Made by a program: the position numbers and the translations under genes. Shown here in pieces: positions 30,963-42,800 of a DNA stretch of 64,000 nt (its first letter is position 1; each line of letters begins with the position of its first letter). The notes beneath the pieces were generated by a model. The model did no database searches and was not told where the DNA came from. It saw nothing but the letters and a program-made list of their open reading frames with translations. This DNA comes from Adiantum capillus-veneris (lineage: Eukaryota > Streptophyta > Polypodiopsida > Polypodiales > Pteridaceae): positions 151,700,140-151,764,139 of the forward strand of contig CM043955.1 of assembly GCA_014529385.2 (NCBI GenBank), read 5' to 3'.

Positions 30963-31648
30963 AAGTGACTAGCCGAAGGTGTAGAAACTGATTTTGTGTC
31001 TTGCATTGCAAACTTTTCTAGTACCTTCTTGATGTAGTCCTCTTGAGATAGCTTTACTGTTTTCTTCGTCCAGTCCCTTCATATCTTCATACCAAGTATC
31101 CGCTTTGCAACACCTAAATATTTCATTGAAAAAGATGTAGATAGATCCTCTTTTAGGTCTTTGATCTCCTGCATGCTAGCACTTGCAATCAGCATGTCAC
31201 CAACATACAACATTAGGAGGATGAACTTTCCATCTCCCAAATTCTTTGTGTAGACGTAGTGATCTGAGTTGCATCTCGTGAATCCATGATCCATCATCCA
31301 TCGATCGAACTTCAAGTGCCACAATCTTGATGCTTTCTTTAGACCATACAAGCTCTTCTTTAATATGCCAAACTTTTTCTCCTTACCCTTTACTTCACAT
31401 CCCTTTGGTTGAAGCATGTAAATTTTCTCCTCTAAGTCACCATGAGGGAATGCCGTATTTACATCCATTTGCTCAAGATTTAAGTCATGACCAGCCACAA
31501 GACTTAAAACAAGCCTAATTGAGTTCATTTTTACAATAGGAGAAAATAGTTCATTGAAATCAATACTTTTCTTTTGAGAAAACCCTTTTACCACAAGCCT
31601 GGACTTGTATCTTTTCTTCCTACCTTCTTCTTCCTTCAGCTTATACAC
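30963..31648 (-). pseudogene. Copia-A reverse transcriptase
   Basis: On the minus strand the frame from 31648 encodes KEEEGRKKRYKSRLVVKGFS, LEQMDVNTAFPHGDL, KSLYGLKKASRLWHLKFD and LYVGDMLIA, the copia RT palm. The catalytic pair reads VGD where VDD is essential, so polymerase activity is lost. A TGA interrupts it near 31,076 and the frame resumes as LSQEDYIKKVLEKFAMQD up to the solo-LTR insertion. It belongs to a different copia lineage from Copia-B and Copia-C. Confidence 0.88.
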
Positions 31649-31654
31649 CCATTT

Positions 31655-31960
31655 TTTCTACAGTGCCTGCTTACCTTTAGGCAACTCAACCAACTTCCAT
31701 GTTTGGTTGCAATGTAATGAGTCCATCTCCACTTGCATGCTCTTCATCCATTCTTCTTTGGATTTGTTTTGCATAGCTTCTTCGTATGATTCCCGCTCTC
31801 CAGAATCTGAGACCAAGAGATGGTTGAAGGAAGGAAGGAACCTTTTTGGAGGTGTACTTGCTCTCGTAGATCTTTGGGACATTGGTTGAGGCTCCTCATT
31901 CAGTTGATGTTGTTGCACGTTGTCACCGTTTGCACTCCTTGAGTCTTCATCATTTGCAAA
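31655..31960 (-). pseudogene. Copia-A integrase C-terminus and RT start
   Basis: The frame carries RSTRASTPPKRFLPSFNHLL (integrase tail rich in Ser and Pro) and then YEEAMQNKSKEEWMKSMQVEMDSL and NQTWKLVELPKGK, which opens the copia RT domain. A TAG at about 31,655 separates it from the next RT segment in the same frame. The match fades near 31,960, where the element is truncated; no 5' LTR or gag for Copia-A is seen. Confidence 0.8.
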
Positions 31961-32049
31961 GCTCGAGACTGGGCATCAATTTTTGGTCTTTTGGTGATTT
32001 TTCTCACGCACGATGGATTCTCCCCATAACGAGGGCCTTAAAATGTGCA

Positions 32050-32510
32050 TTTTTTAGACTAAAAGTTACAAGGGATAAATCAGATTCCATACTTAACATG
32101 TTGCAAACGTTTTTGACACCTCGTTTTTTGTAAATTTTTACATATGGACATGAATCCATGTGTCAAAAGGGTGTGAGGGGTTTATTTTTGCGGGGTTTTT
32201 AGCTTTCTTTATCAAGCACATGTACATGCAGTGCAAGTCACTCGTGTAGCACCAGTTGTCGGGTTACTGTAAGCGTAATGATTTTTTTCAAGTGTCACCT
32301 AGTATATGAATAAAACTCATGTACAAACATCAAAAATTTCAGTCAAATATCAGAATTTTGTGGGTTTTGGGTCATTGTGGCTTCCTCGTGCTTTTGGATA
32401 CAATTTCTTGCCCTCGACTAGCCTTTCCTATGTGTAGTCATGCCATGACAGCTTGTAGTCATGCCATGACAACATAGATTCAAAATTTGGTGCCTTCAAA
32501 ACTTTTGTTT
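32050..32510 (+). repeat. Dispersed repeat family R, copy 1
   Basis: About 450 bp align with 33,770-34,200 in the same orientation at roughly three-quarters identity by eye: shared words include ATATGGACATGAA, GTGTCAAAAGGGTGT, AGCACATGTACATGCAG and GTGGCTTCCTCGTGC-like sequence. No coding evidence. Confidence 0.65.
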
Positions 32511-33062
32511 TAAAAATTCCAAATAATATTTTAGGCGTGAAATCATCCCTTTTGTAGTTGTGGTTTGGGAGATACAGTTTGTTTTCCGTAGAGTATAAAA
32601 TATAGCAGTCCGCAGGCAGTTTGGTGTAGGGTAAGTTATGAAGGCTTACATTTTTGTGGCATATGGATATACTTAAAACTGGAAGGCTCTAGAGGATATG
32701 GATAGCCATGAATTTATCCTTAGTATGCCTCATGTGGGGTAGGTTGATCCTATTTTGTTCAATTCTCATGTTGAGGAGTGCCAAACATGTCAAGAGGATA
32801 ACATGGTTGAGCTAAATGCTTGCCATAGTATGACTAAAGTGAAACACAAACTTGATATATATGAAGATATGAAAATGGATGAGTTGAAAGTTGAAGACCT
32901 TTTGGATGAGATGTTAAAGGCTTCCTCGCATACTATAGTAATAAAAGGGTCTCTATGTGTTGTATTTGTTGAGAGTACTTTATGCCTTAAGAGGAATTCG
33001 ATTCTACATATGGTTTATGCTTTGATATTGGGAGCATCGATATGGTTGGTGTTTTTCATTTT
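32511..33062 (+). other. Spacer with a weak 103-residue open frame
   Basis: A frame at 32,755-33,066 encodes a Cys-containing start (EECQTCQED), a Lys-rich acidic middle and a hydrophobic end. It shows no recognised domain and overlaps the start of repeat family D copy 2, so it may be a chance frame. Confidence 0.25.
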
Positions 33063-33680
33063 CTAAAAGAATCCTTAGAGAGTTGGGTTAGGAACACTTT
33101 CAATGTTTTGAGTGATGATTGAGACTTAAATATTGTTCCAGGTTTAAATTAGTAAATAGATCTCTTTATTTCACCTTTGATCTCACATCATGATATGTCT
33201 TGACTTTTCTTGCATTCTATTGTTTTAGAATGTTAAAGTGAAGCTTCACCTTGCATAATTCTAGTAAAATCTATAAATACACACACACACACACACACAC
33301 ACATATATTGATGAGTTCTTTTTATTTCACAGCTTCACATGGCTTGAATTTTCTTGCACTCTATAAATTAGATCTAGTGAATATTTGATAAAGTCTTTTT
33401 TTATTAAGCGATCATTGACCAAGTTTCCTCCTCACAAAGAAGCGAATCATAGCATAAATTTAAAATTTACAAGGTTTTTGAACTATTTTCTCACATACTT
33501 CATCGTTTTTCTTGTCTTTACCATGGTTTACAATCGCCTAGTCTCGATTTTCAACTGGCTCAAGATTAAGCTGAGGCATACCTTTCTTGAACACTGATTC
33601 CAATTAAACTCAACCTAATGACTTTATCACTTTCTTATTTTTTTAGAAAGCCATCGTGACCCTTTCACTTGTTTCATGAG
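33063..33680 (+). repeat. Dispersed repeat family D, copy 2
   Basis: Homologous by eye to 4,672-5,285 throughout, including an internal CA microsatellite (33,283-33,302) and the end block TTTTAGAAAGCCATCGTGAC. An AT-rich frame at 33,385-33,597 is not conserved as a protein in copy 1. Confidence 0.65.
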
Positions 33681-33769
33681 TTTTGTGCTTGTGTTATATG
33701 GACTTTTAATCCAAGTGATAAAATGTTTGTGTTTATGCAACTCCTGAGCATGAATGTTCTAGCAGACAG

Positions 33770-34200
33770 GGGGTTTGGCAAACTATGTTGCGCACATTTT
33801 GGACACCTTTTTTTTGTGAATTTGTACATATGGACATGAAGCCGTGTGTCAAAAGGGTGTATGGGATTTAATTTTGTAGGCTTTTAAGCTTGCTTTAGCA
33901 AGCACATGTACATGCAGAGCAAGTCGCTAGTGTAGCGCAAGCTGTCGAGTTATTGTAGGGTGCAATCGTTAGTGAGTTTTTTGAAGTGTCATTTATACAT
34001 AACCAAAAGCCATGTACAAACATAAAAAAGTTCAGCCAAATATCAAAATTTTGTAGGTTTTGTGTCATCCTGGCTTCCTCATGCTTTTGGATGCAGTTTC
34101 TGGCCCTCAACTATCCTTTGCCCTTTCCTATGTGTCGTCGTGCCATGGTAGCTTGTCATTCTTGCCAATTTTGTACATAGCGGTGCATAGATTAGAAATT
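33770..34200 (+). repeat. Dispersed repeat family R, copy 2
   Basis: Second copy of the repeat at 32,050-32,510, about 1.7 kb downstream. The two R copies bracket the family D copy, which suggests a larger repeat containing D or a duplicated unit. Confidence 0.6.
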
Positions 34201-34510
34201 CAAATTTGTGTCTCGAGAGCTATTAAAAGACATTGCAATAGAGGTGCCCCTTATTCTTGTTTTCCCAACAACGTATATGCCAAATGTGATGTCTTTTGGA
34301 AAGAACAAGGAATGATTGACGAGATTTCTATCTACTAGCATGCTATCTCTTGGACTACATTTATAAAAGAATATTGTAAACAAAGGGCAAAGTAAGGAAG
34401 AACTCAATAATTTTTTTAAGAATGTGGAGGGATTGCTTCTATTTTAATTTGTAAAGGGAAAGCCCTTTCAAGTTATACACGTAGCAAGAGGCACATACAG
34501 AGTCATCTCG
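34201..34510. other. Intergenic, nothing recognised
   Basis: A+T-rich DNA with no open frame of note and no repeat that I could match elsewhere in the window. Confidence 0.4.
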
Positions 34511-34728
34511 CCTTGCAAGCCAAAACATGCAAGTCACACAATGGGGACCCGTCGCACATACACGCTTGGAAGAAAAAAAGACATGAATAAGTATTATCTT
34601 AAATATTGCTTAAATATCACCTTGCAAGCCAAAACCTACTAGTAACACAATGGGGACCCATCGCATATACATGCTTGAAAGAAAAAAAGACATTAATAAT
34701 TATTATCTTGAATATTGCTTAAATAGCA
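34511..34728. repeat. 109-bp tandem duplication
   Basis: 34511-34619 and 34620-34728 are diverged direct copies, both starting CCTTGCAAGCCAAAAC and both containing ACACAATGGGGACCC. Confidence 0.85.
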
Positions 34729-34737
34729 TACATATTC

Positions 34738-34998
34738 ATATAGCATGAACAAGTGAAAGGGTCACGGTGGCTTTCTAAAACAAGAAGAAAGCGATAAAAT
34801 TGTTAGGTTGAGTTTGACTAGAATTATATAAGGTGAAGCGTTGTTCAGGAATGTCTTTTTATTGAGCAACCGAGTTTCCTCCTCACAAAGAAGCAAACCA
34901 AAAATGCTAGCAAAAATTTTAAAATTTGATGGACTTTTTGAATTAAGTTCTCACATTTATCACCTATTTTTCCTCCCTTTACCATGGTTTTCTCAGGA
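34738..34998. repeat. Rearranged family D fragments
   Basis: 34,745-34,815 matches the right end of family D in inverse orientation (CAAGTGAAAGGGTCAC, GGCTTTCTAAAA), while 34,850-34,995 matches the interior in direct orientation (TTTCCTCCTCACAAAGAAGC, CTTTACCATGGTTT). Confidence 0.5.
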
Positions 34999-35055
<57 letters not shown>

Positions 35056-35275
35056 TGTGTGTGTATGTTTATGTATATAAATATAAATATAAATAAATAA
35101 ATAATATAATATAATAATAACTTATTACTATATATGTGTGTCTATGTATATGTGTGTGCCTAAAAATATACATAAGTAAATAAATAAATAAATATATGTG
35201 TGTGTGTGCATAAAAATATACATAAGTAAATAAATAAATATATGTGTGTGTGTGTGTGTGTGTGTAGAATTTGCT
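34999..35275. repeat. Long mixed AT/GT/AAAT microsatellite
   Basis: Alternating TA, TG and AAAT tracts, with a self-similar block (CATAAGTAAATAAATAAA) occurring twice. Frames on both strands here are simple-sequence artefacts. Confidence 0.92.
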
Positions 35276-35500
35276 AGAAGTATGCAAGGTGAAGCTTCAC
35301 TTTAGCATTCTAAAAAAATAGAATGCAAGAGAAGTGAAGCCATGTGAGGATGTAGAATGAAAGGTGAAATAAAAATATCCATTTAATATTTTAAATCCAA
35401 AATAACATTTAAGATATATCCCAATCATGTTGAAAACAATGAAAGTATGCATAACTCAACTATCCTCTAAGGCTTCTTTTAGAAAGCCAATTATATAAAT
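35276..35500 (-). repeat. Family D fragment, inverted
   Basis: Reverse complement of the left part of family D (the GTGAAGCTTCAC palindrome, AGAATGCAAGAGAAGTGAAG, and the TTCTTTTAGAAAGCC end). Confidence 0.5.
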
Positions 35501-35659
35501 TTAAGTTCTTATTTCAAAGCCTACTGAAATGCATAGAAGTTGTGTATTGAGCATAAGCAACATTACATGATTTAATACAACACCAAAATCAATTTTTACC
35601 ACAAAGCATGCTTCTCTTACTAAAAAGAATTCAAATAAAGTCTCATGTGTCTAGAAAAT

Positions 35660-37960
35660 CTACTCCATATCTAATACATAAGAGAAATCTCCTTCAACAC
35701 ATACCTCTACATGACATTCTCTAATATTTAGGTTCACTACACCATAGGATTTATCTTGCAAGTTTGCCCTAACACAAATGCAAGGTCTGTGGGAGCTAGT
35801 GAAGGTTGATGAATGACCATGTGCTCTTTTGGTTGAAGCCCTAGAATATGCACATACACATAGTAAAGCTTTATGTGTAGATTCTCTCTTCTGAAAATCG
35901 GGACAGGTGCAACTAGGTTCTTCATTAATGTGTACATCATAACAACTCTCTGTCAATACTTAAAAAACTATGTGTTGTTCACTTTTTAGTTTCTCGTCCA
36001 AGAACGTTGCAACCATACTTGCAGCTGACTCCAATCTCTTTTACACTCCTTTGGAAATAACATGTCTCCACTTACACTTCCTGCTACTGGAGCCTCCTTG
36101 TGTAAGAGTAGCATTTGTATTGTTCATGCGTCGTTGTGGTGTTGCAAAATTTGCAAATTGAAATCCACTTTGTACCAAGTTGTCACTCTCTTCCTTTGAT
36201 AAGTTGGTTCCAATAGCCACTTGCCAGAAAGTAGGAATGACAGGTGAGAGTCTAGTTTGCCTCTTTACTTTTTGTGTGTGGCCTACTTCATAATTGCAAA
36301 ACCATATCCATTGTGCAATTGTATTGTCTTTAAAAGTTATCTCTGAACAAAAACAAGGAGCAACCATTCCCACTTGATGGCTCTGTAATTTGTTACCATA
36401 AATTTCTTCCCTACCATTCCAGAACATTTCCTCATGCAATTGGTTGGCACCCTTCGTAAAGCCCACTCTTCGTGGGTAGCTTTGACATCTTGAATACACC
36501 TTGCTGAATTCTCCCCAGGCTGCACTAGAATGCTCTCTTGTGCTTCACTGTTAGTGACAACATATACTTATTCATTATCCTCTCCATCAAATTGTATACT
36601 CTGTGGTCTCCCTTTGGTTTTGCGATGTCTTGCTTCCATTACGTATCCAGGTTTATGTGAGCTTGAGCCGACTGCACTTGTTTTTTTCTTCACTTGTTGT
36701 ACTGTCTCTTTGTCACCTTTCATCACAGGCTCCTCATACAAAGGACTACCAGCAACCAAGCCTTTTAATGTACTCACAAAATGAGTTGAATTTGGAGATT
36801 CTCTGCGTTTGGAACTGGCCACCATCATTGCTTCTATGGAAGGGCCCACTTTGATGTATCTGCTTGTGGTGTATCCCGATATTTTTGCACATTGAATATA
36901 TGCATTTAAAACGTCATTGACACATGCATCATAAAGTGAGATTTTACGTTTACCACCTTCACCTGCTGGCCAACTAGCATGGATGCTCTCTGACAAGTTT
37001 ATACTTGGAATTTGAGTTTTTTTCCATGTACTCTTACTGACCTGTAAATACAAAACGATTAAAATCGTATATATGTAAATCACTATTTTCATGTATTTAA
37101 TAAGAACCAAAAAAATATTGATATACCATTGTTTCAATGCTTCCCCAATGGGCAATCCGTTGCTCCTACCAATTGAACCATCTCTCTAAAGCTTTTTTAT
37201 TATCCCCTATCACATATTTCACCCACAATTCCCGTATTGTGGAAGCTATACGGGAGGCCTCATTTGTAGTCTTTGCTAAGCGCCATGCTTCACACATTTC
37301 AATGTGATGCATTTGTCTATCTGTAGTGACATGTTTTTTGTGTGTGTTTGTGTAGACTCTGCTCTCAATGGAAAAGACACGAGCGCTCCCTCCCCTGCAT
37401 TACATCATGTCGTCCTCCAATGTATACAACTCGTATTGCCAGTCAATTAGCCCTGACTTCATCAGACATAAATCCAACAAAGTCTGGTCTACTGGTGCAT
37501 GTCCACACCTCTCCATAATTTGTCTTCTTCTTTACATTCACATATAATTGCAATCACCTGCAATGCTCGCATGTTGTACACATAGAACAAATAAGTAATA
37601 AAAGGTGTCTTATATCAAACATGCTATCTAACATATTTTTATAAATTCACTTACCCAGGATCTTAAACCGAGCAGGACATAGTTGCCCATCCTTCAATCC
37701 GATAAGTATGATCAAAGTGCACCCAAGCATTACTCAAATCTCTTGTCCCTCCTCGCCCCATTCTATTGACTAGTTCAACTCTAGAAGTAGGTCCTTTTGT
37801 GGACATTTTGAATACGTACATTTGTCGTTAGGTCCACCCTGGCCTGGAAAACGATTTCCATGAAAGAATGGAAAAACACTGTTTCTATACCAATAGTATC
37901 CTGGGGGATTCACCATGGAAAACTTACTGCACCATGTAAGTGTAGGGGTAGGAGTTTTTT
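35660..37960 (-). pseudogene. Multi-exon gene remnant with SWIM-like zinc finger
   Basis: On the minus strand several exon-like blocks follow each other. An upstream block (about 37,650-37,830, GPTSRVELVNRMGRGGTRDL) ends at a GTAAGTG donor; a second (about 37,165-37,560) begins after a GCATTGCAG acceptor; a third (about 36,568-37,041) follows a TTTACAG acceptor and contains KTKGRPQS; a fourth is 36,041-36,499. The last block, 35,660-35,956, has INEEPSCTCPDFQKRE, the CxCx start of a SWIM zinc finger, with the expected C-x-H continuation displaced into another frame. In-frame stops near 37,430 and 37,680 indicate decay. SWIM domains bind DNA or protein; the full protein is not identified. Confidence 0.4.
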
Positions 37961-39118
37961 TTACAAGTTACATAAGCAAATAAGTTAGGGGTAGGCCCCT
38001 AATAATTTATCTCCCAAGCTTAAAAATAAGGGAGGGAGATATCATATTTAGGAGGGGGGGTGGGGGGGACGGGGTGGGCACATATACTATTCCCTATGCT
38101 TTTCTTTGTTTTATCATATTCTAGATGCTTGAAAATCTAGCCTATATATTTTATACTATCTTGAAGTGAAACTGAAGGCCACATGCCAGTGCCCAAAACA
38201 AACCTAGGTTTAGTGTATTTCCACCTACAAATTGCACACACCTTCCTCCTCCTTGTTTGATGGTGATATGATGGTGTGAGGAGCATGGAATCTATCGGGC
38301 TTTATCTCTATGCAGAAAGAGGTTCCACATGGTTGCAATGAGTTCCTCTTTATATCTTGGCTCTTGGACATAGTGGCAAGACTCAAGGGTGTCACATTGT
38401 CTTTAGAAATCTGCGGATGCATAGGCTCTTCTTGGTCTTCTCTTTTAAGAGCTGATCGGATGGCTTCTCTTGGTACCCCTTTGTGTGACCCTTATGGATG
38501 CTTACAAGCAATATTTTACATCCTCAATACGATGGTTGCAGCCATGCAGGAGCATCTAAAGTAGGCTTGAGATTATGCATTAGAAGGGCTATATGACACT
38601 TCCATCAATTTTTTTGACGGGGCGATTGCACATATCAACAAGTAAGTGTTAGGCTTACATATCCAAGCATGTGCTTTTTGTACATGTTTACAATTTTTCC
38701 AAGCATCTTGAAGTTAGTGTAGAATCTAATGCACAGAATTGGAGGAGTTTAAATTGTGATGCGTCTCATCATTTGGATCGTTATTTTTTGATTGGAGTTG
38801 AGGGAAGTGTGTACAGAAGTTGTTAAGTGACTTTCATAAGGGTTGACTGGTCAATGAGTTTCAAGTGAAAGTAGATTTTCACAGCCTACTTTAGGCAAAT
38901 AATATATACATGGGAGCCTAGCCATGACAGCACACACAAGAACTTCATAACATATTCCTATACAAAAAAGTCACCTTCTTTCCCATATAAATTACCACAA
39001 TTAATAGGAAAAAGACCTATGAGTTTTTCTTTCCATTTAGAACTAGAGTGCTGCATCAGCCGCATTTGTATTGAATCGAAGTGAGGGTTGTCACCTTAAG
39101 ATTTGTGGAAAACAAAGC

Positions 39119-39123
<5 letters not shown>
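37961..39123. other. Intergenic with a G-rich tract
   Basis: No gene with a recognisable domain. 38051-38078 on the plus strand is GGA(G)7 T (G)7 AC (G)4 T (G)3, a canonical G-quadruplex pattern. A short frame at 38,310-38,564 has no features of note. Confidence 0.5.

Positions 39124-39196
<73 letters not shown>
39124..39196. repeat. TC microsatellite
   Basis: About 36 TC units. Its complement, a GA tract of over 50 units, begins 219 bp downstream. Confidence 0.95.
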
Positions 39197-39200
<4 letters not shown>

Positions 39201-39410
39201 AAGCTTTTCTCTTCTATGTTCTTATTTTTTTGTGTTTACAACGCCACGATCTTGATGTCTCAATTTTGATATGTCTACATACGTCCTTGGCTATTAAATT
39301 GTATTAATTCTTTGATGAAATCTCGCTTTATTTTTGTGCATTCTTGTTATTTCTGTAAGCATGGTTGCGTCTTTTGAAGATTCAACAAGTGTATATATTC
39401 TTGGAGAAGA

Positions 39411-39739
<329 letters not shown>

Positions 39740-39760
39740 ACCTCCCACTTAAAGTCCAAT
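39740..39760 (-). promoter_or_regulatory. Copia-C polypurine tract
   Basis: Minus strand AAGTGGGAGGT directly precedes the 3' LTR. Confidence 0.75.
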
Positions 39761-39823
39761 GTGGCACTTTAAGTAACTGTAAATCTATGAACATAAATGT
39801 ACAAAGATTTACATGGCTGCCAT

Positions 39824-42800
39824 CTATCCAATGCCCAATAACTCACGACAATGCACAAAGCCCTCTCTTGGAAGTCCCTTTGTGAGTAGATCAGCAGGAT
39901 TGACCTTGGTGTGGATCTTCAGCAGTTGTATCTGCTTGTCTTCAAGTACTTCCCTAATGAAGTGATATTTGACATCAATATGCTTAGTCTTCGAATGGAA
40001 CACTGGATTCTTTGCCAATTGTATAGCACTTTGACTATCACAATATAACTCTGGCATATCTACTTTGATTCCCAAGTCTGCAACCAATCTACCAAGCCAA
40101 ATAGCTTCTTTGCATGCCTCATTTGCTGCAACATACTCAGCTTCTGTAGTAGACTGCGTAACACAATCTTGTAATCGAGATCGCCATGATATGGCACCTC
40201 CAGCCAATGTAAAGACATAGCCTGATGTAGATCTCCTCTTATCCAAGTCTCCTGCATAATCTGAGTCAGTGTATCCTCTGACACTCAAATCCTGACTACC
40301 ATAGCATATGTGCATACTCTTTGTATGTTTTAAGTATCTCATGATACCTTTCACTGCCTCCCAATGTTTCTTGCCGGGATTTGATATATATCTGCTAACC
40401 ACTCCCACTGCAAATGCAATATCCGGACGTGTAGCAATCATTGCATACATCAAACTACCCACTGCAGATGCATATGGAATCTTATCCATTTCAGCCTTTT
40501 CTTCCTCAGACACAGGACAATCTTGTTTGCTAAGTTTCACATATGGTGGCAATGGAACACTCAATGCCTTTCCCTTCTCCATATTGAAACATTGCAAAAC
40601 CTTGTCAATATACTCTGTTTGAGATAACCAAATCAACTTCTTTGATTTGTCTCTCTCAATGCGCATACCAAGTATATGACTTGCCTCACCCATGTCTTTC
40701 ATGTCAAACGATTTTGCCATCTTTGACTTCAAAGCTGAAATTTCTTCCAAGTGTTTGCCAGCAATCAACATGTCATCCACATACAAAATAAGGATCAGCC
40801 AACTGCCATCCTTAGCCTTCTTTGTATATAGACAGTGATCGAACTCACTACGTTTGTAGCCTTGAGAAAGCATAAACTGGTGGAACTTATGGTACCATGC
40901 CCTCGGTGATTGTTTTAAGCCATAAAGACTCTTTAACAACTGGCATACCAAATGTTCCATGCCTTTCTCAACAAACCCTTCTGGTTGCTGCATGTAAATT
41001 TCCACATCTAAATCACCATGCAAGAACGCTGTCTTGACATCCATTTGGTGCAACACCAAATCCTATATAGCAACCAATGCAAGAAAGCATCTCAATGTAG
41101 TCATCTTGACCACTGGAGAGAAGACTTCATCAAAGTCAATGCCTTGTTCTTGCTTAAAGCCCTTGGCAACAAGCCTTGCTTTGTACTTTGGCTGACTATC
41201 ATGAGCGGTGATCTTATACCTGTAAACCCATTTACAAGGTAGAGCCTTTTTGCCCTGTGGTAATTTAACCAACTTCCATGTCTGGTTTTTATGCAGAGCT
41301 GTCATCTCTGACTGCATGGCCAACTGCCATTTTTTCGAGTCAACCACTTGTAATGCTTCCTTGTAACAAGATGGTTCTCCGTAATCTGTGAGCATGACAT
41401 AATTTAGAGATGGCACATAACGATCAGGTGGTTTGGAGACACGCTCAGAACGTCTCACCACAACTGATTCTGCGTCTCTAGCCACTATAGGCTGTTCCTG
41501 GGCCTGACCATGCTGTCTTGATGTGCTAGCACTAGGTCCATCTTCCCTGAAGACAACTCTTCTGATCTCCTCTGTCTTCTCTGGCTTAGCGTGGAACTTG
41601 GCTTCATTGAAATGCACATCATTGCTACGAATAAGCTTTCTGGACTCAGGATCCCAAAGCCGGTAACCCATCTCGCCCGATTCTCCGTAGCCAAGAAATA
41701 TACACTTCTTGCTCTTTGGTTCTAACTTATTTCTGAACTCCTTAGAAATATGGCTATAAGCTTCACAACCAAAGACTCTGAGATGCTTATACGAAGGTGC
41801 CTTGCCTGTCCATAGCATCTCGGCCACTCCACTCTTATCCAGAACCCTACTAGGAGACCTGTTGATCAAATGGACTGCTGTAGCCACTGCTTCCGCCCAA
41901 AATCCATCAGGCAACTCAGCATTTGACAACATGCTTCTGACCTTCTCTTGTATGGTCCTATTCATACGTTATGCAACCCCATTTTGTGAAGGATTATATG
42001 GTGCAGTAAGTTCCCGCTTAATCCCTTTTGCTTCACAAAAGTCTTGAAAAGCTTTGGAAACGTACTCTCCACCATTGTCAGTTCTCAAGCACTTCAGCTT
42101 CTGACCACTCTGATTCTCCACCAGCTGCAAGAATGTCTTAAAGACCTTGAGCACCTCATCCTTGTGCTTCAAGAAGTAAACCCATACTTTGCGAGAATAG
42201 TCATCTATGAATGTACAAAAGTACGCTGCTCCCCCTAGTGACAAACTAGGCATTGGTCCGCATAGATCACTGTGTACAAGAGCTAACCGTTCGTCCCTAC
42301 GATTCCTCTTTGATTTGTGCGGTTCCTGTGTTTGCTTACCATAAACACAATGCTCACAAAACTCGAAATCTTGAAATGAAAAGCCAGGCAAATAACCATA
42401 ATGAGAAAGTATTTCCATTCCTCTTTTTGACATATATCCCAACCTACGATGCCACAGTGACACACTTGGCTGCTCAATCACATTAATTACATGGTTTTTA
42501 ACCTCTGAAACATGTAAAGTGTACAGAGTTCCTGACTTGCTACCATGTGCTACAGTCATCGAACCTTTGGAGATCTTCCAAGCGTTGTTCCCAAAAACTG
42601 TCACATAACCCGCATCATCCAACTTCCCTGTACTAATCAAGCTCTTTCAGATTTCTGGAACATGTCTGACATTCTTGAGCCATAAAGAAGAGCCATTCTG
42701 AAACTTCAACTGCACATCTCCCACTCCAAGTATGTCACAAACCTGCTCATTGCCAAGTCTGACATAATCTTTAGTAGCCACATATGATGTAAACCACTCT

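Noticed and set aside
37139-37190. tRNA-like stretch (GGTTCAATTGGTAGGAGC on the minus strand)
   Set aside because: No acceptor stem, anticodon arm or downstream B-box could be formed, and it lies within an exon-like block.
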